Below, one piece after another: positions 43,962 through 51,867 of a stretch of DNA of 64,000 nt. Source of the DNA: Pinibacter aurantiacus (lineage in GTDB: Bacteria > Bacteroidota > Bacteroidia > Chitinophagales > Chitinophagaceae); NCBI RefSeq assembly GCF_019130065.1, contig NZ_JAHSPG010000006.1:124001-188000 (forward strand). The letters run 5' to 3'. The position numbers and the translations under genes were made by a program. Position 1 is the stretch's first letter. Every line of letters starts with the position of its first letter. The notes below the pieces were generated by a model. The model was not told where the DNA came from. It worked only from the letters and a program-made list of their open reading frames with translations, and ran no database searches.

Positions 43962-45491
43962 TTAGTTTGAGCTGCCTATCAGCCAGCTTGCAAGTATTTT
44001 TTGTTGGAGCGAATCGGGATTAGCGACGGGCGTTACTGCAAAACTTCTGTTTTGCGCGTCGATATTTAATCCAGCATAAGCCAGGTATTTTTGATAATTC
44101 AGCTCCTCAGTTGAGTGCACATAATTATATATTGTGGTTAGGGACGTCCCAGCTATCGACTCACAAGCGGCCCAGAATTCTTTCTCGGTAAAACCACGTT
44201 GCTTTTCCTTGTAAAACTTTTGATACAGCAGGCGCATTACATCATCCAATGACTTTGTATTCTTTGTTTGGTGCCGGATCTCAAAATCGAGTAATAGCGC
44301 AACCACAGGACCTTTGTCATAGTAGGAAATTGTTTTGTTTTTATCATTTCCAAAAGGGCCGTCGTTCCAGGTTTCGCTACTGGATTGTGACAATGACTGC
44401 ACCAGCCGGCCATTGTGTTTTTCGTAGGCAAGAATATTCACCTGGAAATTTTTGTACAGGTCATTGGCAGAAAGTATACCTGCTCTTGCCAGCAGCAGGT
44501 ATTCATAATAAACTGTCCAACCCTCTGATATCCAAAGTTGATTTGTTTTGCTGCCATGTTCGTAATCAAATGGCCCCAGCTCAATTGGGCGAATGCGCTT
44601 TACATTGTAGTTATGAAAATATTCATGCGCGAGGAAGCTGAGTATGCTTTTTCTTCCGTTTTCATTGTTTAGCTCTGCACCTGTAAAACTGTTTGCCGAT
44701 GAAGTCAAATGTTCAATACCGCCATTACCTGGCCCAATACCCAGAAAGGTGTAATGTTGGTAAGGAATGTCGTTCATGATGTTGTAACTTGCCGTAACAA
44801 TTTTTTTCAAATCATTCATAAAATCCTGCTTGTTAAAATCTGCAAGTCTGTGGCCAATAAAACGATGAGTAACGCCGCCGACCTTGAACGAAGGGAGTTC
44901 TTCCAGGTTGCCCGCAAGGATAGGGCAATCATACAGCATGTCAAAATCCGGCGCAGTATATTGAAATTGCTGACCCGCAATAGAATCAAGCCCCGTTGCT
45001 ACACGGCTCCATTTTTCATAAGAAAGCACATTCAAAGAAACGGGTAATTGAATTTGGTTTTCCACATACAAAAAAGTGGCTGCGGGAGTGATATAAGCGT
45101 GTGTTGAATCAATAAAACTTGTTGCTACAAAGGCGCTGTCGGCGATGACATTGTATTGAAGCGTGACTTTTTTCTTAGGCTGTGTATGCACCTCCCATGT
45201 ATTCGCGTTGCTGTGTTCCCACGCAAGGGGATTGTTGTTTTCGTCAAATGCAGAAAATTGGGTGACTTGTTCAGCGTAGTGCATGAGCTGGTAATAGCCG
45301 GGCGTCCAGTTGGGCATCTTGAAAACAGTTTTTGCTGCCGTAGCCTTGTATTGCAAGGTAACATGTACTGTATGGGTCTGCGGATTTTGCAACGAAAGTG
45401 AAATGACAACGCTGTCCTGCTGCGTGAAACCTGCAAAGCCGAAGATCAGCAGAAACGCTGCTAAAACAAGCCCATGTAGTTTTCTATTCAT
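43962..45491 (-). CDS. M61-family metallopeptidase (glycyl-aminopeptidase-like), without PDZ domain
   Basis: 509 residues with a signal peptide (LVLAAFLLIFGFAGFTQQ). The N-terminal beta domain (~30-200, MPNWTPGYYQLMHYAEQV) is followed by a thermolysin-like catalytic domain with HEYFH (His289, Glu290, His293) and third zinc ligand Glu323 in ISEGWTVYYE. IGPGNGGIEHLTSS near 252-265 is the conserved M61 block. Many M61 proteins carry a C-terminal PDZ domain of about 90-100 residues; here the protein stops soon after the helical domain, so it is missing. Exported. It may help degrade peptides taken up by the hydroxyproline locus that begins on the other strand, but this is inference. Confidence 0.85.
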   Translation of the reverse strand: MNRKLHGLVLAAFLLIFGFAGFTQQDSVVISLSLQNPQTHTVHVTLQYKATAAKTVFKMPNWTPGYYQLMHYAEQVTQFSAFDENNNPLAWEHSNANTWEVHTQPKKKVTLQYNVIADSAFVATSFIDSTHAYITPAATFLYVENQIQLPVSLNVLSYEKWSRVATGLDSIAGQQFQYTAPDFDMLYDCPILAGNLEELPSFKVGGVTHRFIGHRLADFNKQDFMNDLKKIVTASYNIMNDIPYQHYTFLGIGPGNGGIEHLTSSANSFTGAELNNENGRKSILSFLAHEYFHNYNVKRIRPIELGPFDYEHGSKTNQLWISEGWTVYYEYLLLARAGILSANDLYKNFQVNILAYEKHNGRLVQSLSQSSSETWNDGPFGNDKNKTISYYDKGPVVALLLDFEIRHQTKNTKSLDDVMRLLYQKFYKEKQRGFTEKEFWAACESIAGTSLTTIYNYVHSTEELNYQKYLAYAGLNIDAQNRSFAVTPVANPDSLQQKILASWLIGSSN

Positions 45492-45609
45492 TGTATAAAT
45501 GGAGAAAAAAATAGTTGCCCGGCCAACACATATTTTAACCGTTACAAAACTAAAATTAGCTTGCTACAGGTTTCTAACTCCTGCTTCAATGCCGTTTCTT
45601 TAGCTAGAA

Positions 45610-45669
45610 GGCTTCGACAAGCTCAGCCTGACAGCGAAAGCGGAGTGTCAGGCTGAGCTTGTCGAAGCC
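45610..45669. repeat. GCTTCGACAAGCTCAGCCTG perfect palindrome
   Basis: Perfect 24-base arms (45610-45633 and 45646-45669) with a 12-base loop GCGAAAGCGGAG. REP-like element located between the divergent M61 and S9 peptidase genes. Sequences of this type (cttcgacaagctcag) are widely dispersed in bacterial genomes. Confidence 0.85.
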
Positions 45670-45740
45670 TCGATTAAACAGAGACAACGGCATTAAATGC
45701 TTTTGACTGAACGACATTTAATTATTAACTCATCAAATAC

Positions 45741-45768
45741 GGGTAACAATAGGTTAATAATAGATAAT
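45741..45768 (+). promoter_or_regulatory. phased GGTTAA-like repeats upstream of the S9 peptidase operon
   Basis: GGTAAC (45742), GGTTAA (45752) and GATAAT (45763) are spaced 10 and 11 bases apart, one helical turn each. The stretch GGTTAATAATAGATAATTG closely resembles GGTTAAAATAGATCAATTG at 57535-57553 in the AraC/dapA promoter. Candidate AraC-type operator, ending about 50 bases before the S9 start codon. Confidence 0.5.
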
Positions 45769-45818
45769 TGTGTTTTTTGCAGACAAGTTACTTTCACACT
45801 ATAATAATCAACGTTCTA

Positions 45819-48107
45819 ATGTCAATTGTCTCCAAAATCTGTTGCCTTATCTTTTCCGGACTTTTATTTGCCGCATCATGTATTGCACAACCGCTTCCTG
45901 ACTATAAACCTTCACACGCTGAAATGGTTGCCAATTACAAAGAGGCGGCCCGCAGAGACAGCGCTGTATTGAAAACCATTGGTGGATTCTCGGTAGTTCC
46001 TCACTGGATAAAAGGCGAAGAGGCTTTTTGGTACAGCAATGTATTGGCCGGTGGCAAAACGGAATACATTTACGTAAACGCCAAAACAGGCGCGAAGAAG
46101 CCGTTGTTTGATACAGACAAAATGAAAGCTGCAATCCAGGAAGCAACCGGCATAAGCGATCCACGGGAAAACGCTACCATACCAATAATAGGCTACCGCT
46201 CTTCATCAAAGAGCATCATTTTTGTGTTTGATGGAAAAAATTACAGTTACGACGCAGCCAAAAACAAACTCACAACCATAGACTCACTGCCACAGGTGGA
46301 ATTAGCCAGCGTTGCATTTAAAGAGCCGCCCAGCCGCTGGGAAAGCTTTGAAACTGATAGCCTTTCTCCCAACAAACAATATGTTGCTTTTATTCGTGAC
46401 AACAACGTGTTCATAAAAAAAGTGGGAGAAGATACCGCCACTCAGTACACATTTGATGGCAGCAACAGTTATTTGTACGAGTCGCTGGCATGGAGCCCGG
46501 ATAGTCGTTACGTTGTAGGGTATCACATAAAACCGGTAAAAGATTCGTCTGTATACTATGTGCTGTCTTCAGTGCCGGGAACTACTCGCGGACAGCTTCG
46601 ATCGCAGGCATACAAGCAACCGGGCGACCCTGTCACCACCTATGAAATGTATGTGTTTCCTGTAGACAACAACAAGGGCATTAAGGTACAAACGCCTGTC
46701 ATCGATTTCTTTGATGCGCCGTTACTGCATTGGAGTACGAACAAGCAATATTTCTTTTACGAAAAAATGGACAGGGGACATCAACGTTTTAGAATTATTC
46801 GTGTGAATGCTGCGAGTGGGGAAACGAATACAGTGATCGATGAACAAACAAAAACTTTCATTTACACCAATAGAATTTTTACTCACTATCTGCCCGCAAC
46901 AAACGAGATCATCTGGTCATCTGAGAAAGATGGCTGGTATCATTTGTATCTGGCAGATGATCGTTCGGGCGACAGCAAAATGATCACGCAAGGAAATTAT
47001 GTAGTTAGAAATATTGACAGCATTGACGAAAAGAAAAGACAGATCTGGTTCACGGCGAGTGGTATGAATTCCAATGAAGATCCTTACTTCGAGCATTATT
47101 ACAGAATAGATTTCGACGGAAAAAATCTTGTTGCTTTAACGAACGAAAGGGCCAATCATAAAGTTGTTTTTTCACCAGACAGGAAATATTTTCTTGACAC
47201 TTACTCAACGATTGACCAGGCTCCACAAACAATTTTAGGAAAAACAGAAACCGGAAAAAAGATCGCAGACATTCAGAAAGCAGATATCAGTTCGTTTTTG
47301 CAGGTGGTAAAAACATTGCCACATGCCTTTAAAGCAAAGGGCAGGGATGGAGTTACAGATATCTGGGGTGTATATTTTGTACCGGCCAATTTTGATTCCA
47401 CAAAACGATATCCCATCATCGAAAATATTTACGCCGGTCCGCAGGATGCATTTGTTCCAAAATCATTTATCGGTTACAGCAGGGAAATGCAAAGCCTTGC
47501 CGACCTCGGATTTATTGTAGTGCAAATGGATGGCATGGGTACGGCCAACCGTAGCAAGTCATTTCATGATGTATGCTGGAAAAACCTTGCGGATGGCGGG
47601 TTTCCCGACAGGATATTATGGATGAAAGCGCTGGCGAAAGAGCATCCTTATGTTGATACAACCAGGGTTGGTTTGTATGGTACCTCTGCAGGTGGACAAA
47701 ATGCATTGGGAGGTTTATTGTTTCACCCGGAATTTTATAAAGCCGCAGTTGCCGCTTGTGGTTGTCACGACAACAGGGTGGACAAACAATGGTGGAATGA
47801 ACAATGGATGGGATATCCCGTGGGCAAGGAGTACGAGCAGCAAAGCAATGTTACAAACGCTTATCGTTTGCAGGGAGACTTGTTACTCATCGTTGGTGAG
47901 GCTGATACAAATGTGCCGCCCGAATCTACTTATCGTGTAATTGATGCGTTGATCAAAGCAAGAAAGACCTTTGATTTTCTGCCTGTGCCCGGCATGGGAC
48001 ATAGTGATGGCGGGCCTTACGGGAGAATGCGCAAACGCGATTTTTTTGTACAGCACTTACTCGGTGTGGCGCCCCCTTCAAGAAACGATTCAAAAGCAGA
48101 TCTTTAA
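45819..48107 (+). CDS. S9 dipeptidyl-peptidase IV family serine peptidase
   Basis: 762 residues from ATG 45819; the frame extends to an ATG at 45768, but MSIVSKICCLIFSGLLFAASCIAQ is a proper signal peptide. An N-terminal eight-bladed beta-propeller (~45-480, with SPDSRYVVGYHIKP and WSSEKDGWYHLYL) precedes the alpha/beta-hydrolase domain: LYGTSAGGQNALGG (Ser about 623), VGEADTNVPPEST (Asp) and GMGHSDGG (His). DPP-IV-type enzymes release X-Pro or X-Hyp dipeptides, which matches the hydroxyproline degradation genes downstream. First gene of an operon with the DUF885 hydrolase and the FAD dehydrogenase. Confidence 0.9.
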   Translation: MSIVSKICCLIFSGLLFAASCIAQPLPDYKPSHAEMVANYKEAARRDSAVLKTIGGFSVVPHWIKGEEAFWYSNVLAGGKTEYIYVNAKTGAKKPLFDTDKMKAAIQEATGISDPRENATIPIIGYRSSSKSIIFVFDGKNYSYDAAKNKLTTIDSLPQVELASVAFKEPPSRWESFETDSLSPNKQYVAFIRDNNVFIKKVGEDTATQYTFDGSNSYLYESLAWSPDSRYVVGYHIKPVKDSSVYYVLSSVPGTTRGQLRSQAYKQPGDPVTTYEMYVFPVDNNKGIKVQTPVIDFFDAPLLHWSTNKQYFFYEKMDRGHQRFRIIRVNAASGETNTVIDEQTKTFIYTNRIFTHYLPATNEIIWSSEKDGWYHLYLADDRSGDSKMITQGNYVVRNIDSIDEKKRQIWFTASGMNSNEDPYFEHYYRIDFDGKNLVALTNERANHKVVFSPDRKYFLDTYSTIDQAPQTILGKTETGKKIADIQKADISSFLQVVKTLPHAFKAKGRDGVTDIWGVYFVPANFDSTKRYPIIENIYAGPQDAFVPKSFIGYSREMQSLADLGFIVVQMDGMGTANRSKSFHDVCWKNLADGGFPDRILWMKALAKEHPYVDTTRVGLYGTSAGGQNALGGLLFHPEFYKAAVAACGCHDNRVDKQWWNEQWMGYPVGKEYEQQSNVTNAYRLQGDLLLIVGEADTNVPPESTYRVIDALIKARKTFDFLPVPGMGHSDGGPYGRMRKRDFFVQHLLGVAPPSRNDSKADL

Positions 48108-48155
48108 ATTGTAAAGATTGTGTAGTAGTTTAAAGAGTAAAACCAAATAACACAT

Positions 48156-49892
48156 ATGACTAATTGCGTGAACCGTTCCCTCTTTTATTGTTCCGCTTTA
48201 TTGTTGACCGCTTTGCAGGTAAATGCGCAAACTGAAAAAGTAAATGATCTTTACCAGCAAACAAGTGAAGTCAATAATGTGATGGTGCAATACAATGCTG
48301 ATAACGGGAATCTTGTTCGATTTTATACCGTTGAAAATTCTCCCGAAAGAAGAGCGAGATTGCTCGAGGTTAATAAGAGCTACCAGGCGAAATTGCAAGC
48401 GCTGAATTTTGACAATCTCAATACAGGAACGAAGGTTGACTATGTGTTGTTTGATCGTAAGTTGAAAGAAGAGCAATACCAGTTGCAGTTGGAAGAGAAA
48501 GACTACAATGCTGTTAAAAAATGGTTTCCGTTTGCAGACAGCATTTATGCATTGGAGAAAAGAAGGCGCAGGGGATTGCTGCTCGATCCTTCACAGGTGG
48601 CAGATCAGTTTAACACAGCCTACAAAACAGTGCAGGACCTGCAAAAGAAGTTCGCCAAAGAAAATGCCATTGCAATGGAGCAGGGCAAAAGAGCTGAAGG
48701 AATTATCAAAGGATTGAGAAGTGCGTTAAAAAGCACTTTTGAATTTTACAATGGGTACGATCCCATGTTTACATGGTGGGTGCCGCAACCGTATAAAAAG
48801 CTTGACAGCGTTCTTGCCGTTTACTCAGATAGCATTAAAGTAAAAGAAAAAAGCATCACACCGCAGAAAGATGATGGCAGCGGCATCTTTGGAAATCCGA
48901 TTGGTGCAAGTGAATTGCAGCGTCGCTTGCAGCTGGAAATGATTGCCTACACACCAGATGAACTTGTTGCAATTGCCAATAAAGAGTTTGCATGGTGTGA
49001 CCAGGAAATGCTGAAAGCCAGCAGGGAAATGGGATTTGGCGATAACTGGAAACAGGCGCTGGAAAAAGTTAAGACAATGTATGTGAAGCCGGGAGAACAG
49101 CCTGCAGCAATGCTTGCGCTGTACAATGAATCTGTCGAATTCATTAAAAGTCATGACCTCATTACCATACCACCATTGGCCGAAGAAACATGGCGCATGC
49201 GCATGATGACGCCAAAGGAGCAACTGATCAATCCATTTTTTACAGGAGGAGAAGAATTTAGTATTTCTTACCCCACCAATAGCATGAGCCAGGATGAAAA
49301 GCTAATGAGCATGCGCGGTAACAATCCGCATTTTTCAAGGGCAACCGTGCATCATGAATTGTTTGCGGGACATAGCTTGCAGGAATTTTCAACGAACCGT
49401 TATAAAACATATCGTCACTTTGAAACACCATTTTGGATAGAAGGGTGGGCGCTGTATTGGGAAATGTTGCTGTGGGACCAGGGGTTTGCAAAAAAGCCGG
49501 AAGATCGCATTGGCATGTTGTTCTGGAGAATGCATCGTTGTGCAAGGATCATATTTTCTTTAAACTATCACACCGGCAAATGGACACCGCAACAATGCAT
49601 CGATTTTTTGGTGGATCGCGTGGGTCATGAACGTGCGAATGCAGAAGGCGAAGTTCGTCGCTCCTTTGTAGGAAGCTATGATCCTTTGTATCAAATCGCA
49701 TACATGATCGGTGGGCTGCAGATCATGTCGTTGAAGCGTGAATTGGTAGATTCAGGAAAAATGACCTTCAAACAATTTCACGATGCCTTCATTCAACAAA
49801 ATATGATGCCCATTGAAATGGAGCGTGCCATTCTTGAAAATAAACCACCGGCAAAAGATTTTACAACCAGCTGGAAATTTTATAACTTTTAA
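48156..49892 (+). CDS. DUF885-family secreted hydrolase (putative metallopeptidase)
   Basis: 578 residues with a signal peptide (LFYCSALLLTALQVNAQ). It is mostly helical and carries the zinc-peptidase-like motif VHHELFAGHS (His400, Glu401, His406), a variant of the HExxPGH motif of DUF885 proteins. FWIEGWALYWEMLLWD supplies the likely third ligand Glu. The C-terminal block SYDPLYQIAYMIGGLQIMSLKREL is typical of the family. The activity of the family is not well established; peptide hydrolysis fits the location between a DPP-IV-type peptidase and an amino-acid dehydrogenase, 48 bases after the former and 30 before the latter. Confidence 0.82.
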   Translation: MTNCVNRSLFYCSALLLTALQVNAQTEKVNDLYQQTSEVNNVMVQYNADNGNLVRFYTVENSPERRARLLEVNKSYQAKLQALNFDNLNTGTKVDYVLFDRKLKEEQYQLQLEEKDYNAVKKWFPFADSIYALEKRRRRGLLLDPSQVADQFNTAYKTVQDLQKKFAKENAIAMEQGKRAEGIIKGLRSALKSTFEFYNGYDPMFTWWVPQPYKKLDSVLAVYSDSIKVKEKSITPQKDDGSGIFGNPIGASELQRRLQLEMIAYTPDELVAIANKEFAWCDQEMLKASREMGFGDNWKQALEKVKTMYVKPGEQPAAMLALYNESVEFIKSHDLITIPPLAEETWRMRMMTPKEQLINPFFTGGEEFSISYPTNSMSQDEKLMSMRGNNPHFSRATVHHELFAGHSLQEFSTNRYKTYRHFETPFWIEGWALYWEMLLWDQGFAKKPEDRIGMLFWRMHRCARIIFSLNYHTGKWTPQQCIDFLVDRVGHERANAEGEVRRSFVGSYDPLYQIAYMIGGLQIMSLKRELVDSGKMTFKQFHDAFIQQNMMPIEMERAILENKPPAKDFTTSWKFYNF

Positions 49893-49922
49893 AGGCATCG
49901 ACAAAAACAAGGAAACAGATTT

Positions 49923-51173
49923 ATGAAAAATGTTATCGTGATAGGTGGGGGCGTGATCGGTTTAAGCAGTGCTTTCTATTTGCAACGTGCAGGCCATAAG
50001 GTGACAGTGATTGATAAGAATGGGTTTACCGACAATTGCTCATACGGCAATCTTGGTTACGTTTGTCCGAGCCACTTCATTCCGCTTGCGGCGCCGGGCA
50101 TTGTGTGGCAAGGATTTAAATGGATGTTCAACAGTAAGAGTCCGTTTTATGTGCAGCCTTCCCTGAACCTTTCATTGATTGACTGGGGATTGAAGTTCAT
50201 GAAAAGTGCAAGCAAAAGAAATGTTGAAAATTCGGCAGTGCCGTTAAAGGACATCGCCGTTTTCAGCCAGGCGGAATATGCTTCATGGGAACAAATGCCG
50301 GGTTTCGATTTTGCCTTTGAAAGAAAAGGCATGCTTGAAATTTTCCAGACAGGAAAAGTCGGTCACCATGCGCAGGAAACTGTAGAAGCAGGCAAAAGGC
50401 TGGGCCTTGATGTAGATCTTATTGATCAGAAAGGGCTGAAGGAATTGGAGCCGCAAACAACCATCAACGCGCTGGGCGCCATTTATTTCCGTTGCGACTC
50501 GCATTTGTATCCGGATAAATTGATGGCGAGCCTGAAAAATTATTTGACTCAAAACGGTGTGAGTATGTTGCATGAGGAAGTGAAAGGCTTTGAATTCATC
50601 TCCGGAAAGGTAACCAAAGTCGTTACGGATAAATCAGTTCATGAAGCAGATGATGTTGTGATCGCAACGGGCTCATGGAGCAGGGAGGTAGCGGCGATGC
50701 TGCAAACAAGCATTCCGCTAATGCCTGGAAGAGGTTATTCATTTACACTTGAAAATTCCCCATATAGTTTAAACAGGCCCGCCATACTCACAGAGGGCCG
50801 CGTTGCCATTGCGCCAATGGATGGCAACAAAATGCGTTATGGCGGTACAATGGAAGTAGTTAGCACAAAAACACCGCCACGATATGAGCGTGTGGAAGGC
50901 ATTGTAAAAGCCGTGAAAAGTTTTCTTCCGGAGTTTGAAATTGCACTTCCTTCACAGGATAAAATATGGTATGGCTATCGTCCCACCTCCGCGGATGGAG
51001 TGCCTTATATCGGCAGGATAAAACGCTTTAAGAATGTGATAGTTGCAACAGGGCATGCTATGTTGGGTCTTAGTCTTGGCGCGGGCACCGGTAAGCTGGT
51101 AAGTGAATTGGTGGAAGAGAAAAAAACAAGCATCGATTTGCAAGCCTTTGCAGTTGAAAGGTTTGGGGGATGA
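49923..51173 (+). CDS. DadA-like FAD-dependent D-amino-acid (probable cis-4-hydroxy-D-proline) dehydrogenase
   Basis: 416 residues, cytoplasmic side. The FAD-binding Rossmann motif VIGGGVIGLSSAFYL lies at 6-20, NLGYVCPSHFIPLAAPG is a block typical of DadA-type enzymes, and the C-terminal FAD motif is VIVATGHAMLGLSLGAGTG. The DAO superfamily includes D-hydroxyproline dehydrogenases that convert cis-4-hydroxy-D-proline to 1-pyrroline-4-hydroxy-2-carboxylate. That assignment is supported by the epimerase, deaminase and semialdehyde dehydrogenase genes 6-10 kb downstream; D-alanine or D-proline remain possible from sequence alone. Last gene of its operon; a strong terminator follows 48 bases on. 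Confidence 0.85.
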   Translation: MKNVIVIGGGVIGLSSAFYLQRAGHKVTVIDKNGFTDNCSYGNLGYVCPSHFIPLAAPGIVWQGFKWMFNSKSPFYVQPSLNLSLIDWGLKFMKSASKRNVENSAVPLKDIAVFSQAEYASWEQMPGFDFAFERKGMLEIFQTGKVGHHAQETVEAGKRLGLDVDLIDQKGLKELEPQTTINALGAIYFRCDSHLYPDKLMASLKNYLTQNGVSMLHEEVKGFEFISGKVTKVVTDKSVHEADDVVIATGSWSREVAAMLQTSIPLMPGRGYSFTLENSPYSLNRPAILTEGRVAIAPMDGNKMRYGGTMEVVSTKTPPRYERVEGIVKAVKSFLPEFEIALPSQDKIWYGYRPTSADGVPYIGRIKRFKNVIVATGHAMLGLSLGAGTGKLVSELVEEKKTSIDLQAFAVERFGG

Positions 51174-51220
51174 GTTAGGAGTTAGGAATTAGGAATTAGA
51201 ATATCACTCTAATAATTAAG

Positions 51221-51259
51221 AGATTGCTTCGCAGTTCGCGGAGCAATCTTTTTCTTTTT
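51221..51259 (+). terminator. Rho-independent terminator after the FAD dehydrogenase
   Basis: Stem AGATTGCTTCGC (51221-51232) with GCGGAGCAATCT (51238-51249) has one T-G wobble and an AGTTC loop, followed by TTTTCTTTTT. Confidence 0.9.
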
Positions 51260-51288
51260 ATAGACCCGAAATGTTTTATCGGTTTTTC

Positions 51289-51584
51289 ACCACTAAGACA
51301 CTTAGGGCACTAAGTTTCACTAAGAGAGTTTTTTAACCACAGAGTGCACGGAGAAGGAGTTTCGAAAGAAGTGGTGTAACTCACGAGAGCACAGAGGAAA
51401 GGAGGGCTGCTGGATTGATAGCAAAAGAATGGAGGTAAGGGAAGGTTTTCAAATCTTTTTTGCTGAATTTTCTAAAGGTGCTTGTTTACCAAGAACATCC
51501 TCCTTTCCTCTGTGAAAAAAATCTCCTTAACTCTGTGGTTAAAAAACTCTTAGTGCGTCTAAGTGTCCTTAGTGCCTTAGTGGT
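51289..51584. repeat. large composite CACTAAG palindromic element, copy 2
   Basis: Outer arms begin ACCACTAAGACACTTAGGG (from 51289) and end CCTTAGTGCCTTAGTGGT (to 51584). Inside them AACCACAGAG (51335-51344) pairs with CTCTGTGGTT (51531-51540), and CACAGAGGAAAGGAG pairs with CTCCTTTCCTCTGTG. So a second repeat family is nested inside the first. No transposase. Confidence 0.75.
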
Positions 51585-51767
51585 AAAATTTGATCTCCTT
51601 TCACGTCATAAAGTGTCAATTTTACACAACAGTTGTAGTATAAAATAAACCATTCTGTAAATAAAGTATCAGGATAAATCGTGTTACCAATCAAAGCCTT
51701 GCCCATATTGATATTTGTATAAATGACAATTTTTAAAATCGCACACAAAACTTCAGTGTGAAATAAT
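51585..51767. other. AT-rich upstream region of the third SusC operon
   Basis: No gene seen. It contains AAATGACAATTTTT at 51721-51734, similar to motifs upstream of the other PUL operons. The phased GGTTAA repeats follow at 51768. Confidence 0.35.
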
Positions 51768-51795
51768 GGTTAAATATCGCTAAGGATGGGTTAAA
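51768..51795 (+). promoter_or_regulatory. phased GGTTAAA repeats upstream of the third SusC operon
   Basis: GGTTAAA at 51768 and 51789 are exactly 21 bases apart (two helical turns), with the weaker GCTAAG at 51779 between them, giving 11- and 10-base spacing. Flanking bases also repeat (ATGGTTAAATATCGC versus ATGGGTTAAATTCTC). The site ends 73 bases before the SusC start. Candidate AraC-type operator. Confidence 0.55.
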
Positions 51796-51867
51796 TTCTC
51801 TAAAGTAATAATGTAGATCCAATGATAGATTTGTTTTATTAAATCAAGCTTTTTTAAACTCTGACAT

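Noticed and set aside
45768-45818. N-terminal extension of the S9 peptidase
   Set aside because: The ATG at 45768 precedes a second ATG with a standard signal peptide, and the extension overlaps the candidate operator.
51289-51584. insertion sequence
   Set aside because: Long inverted repeats but no transposase-like frame inside; treated as a composite non-coding repeat.
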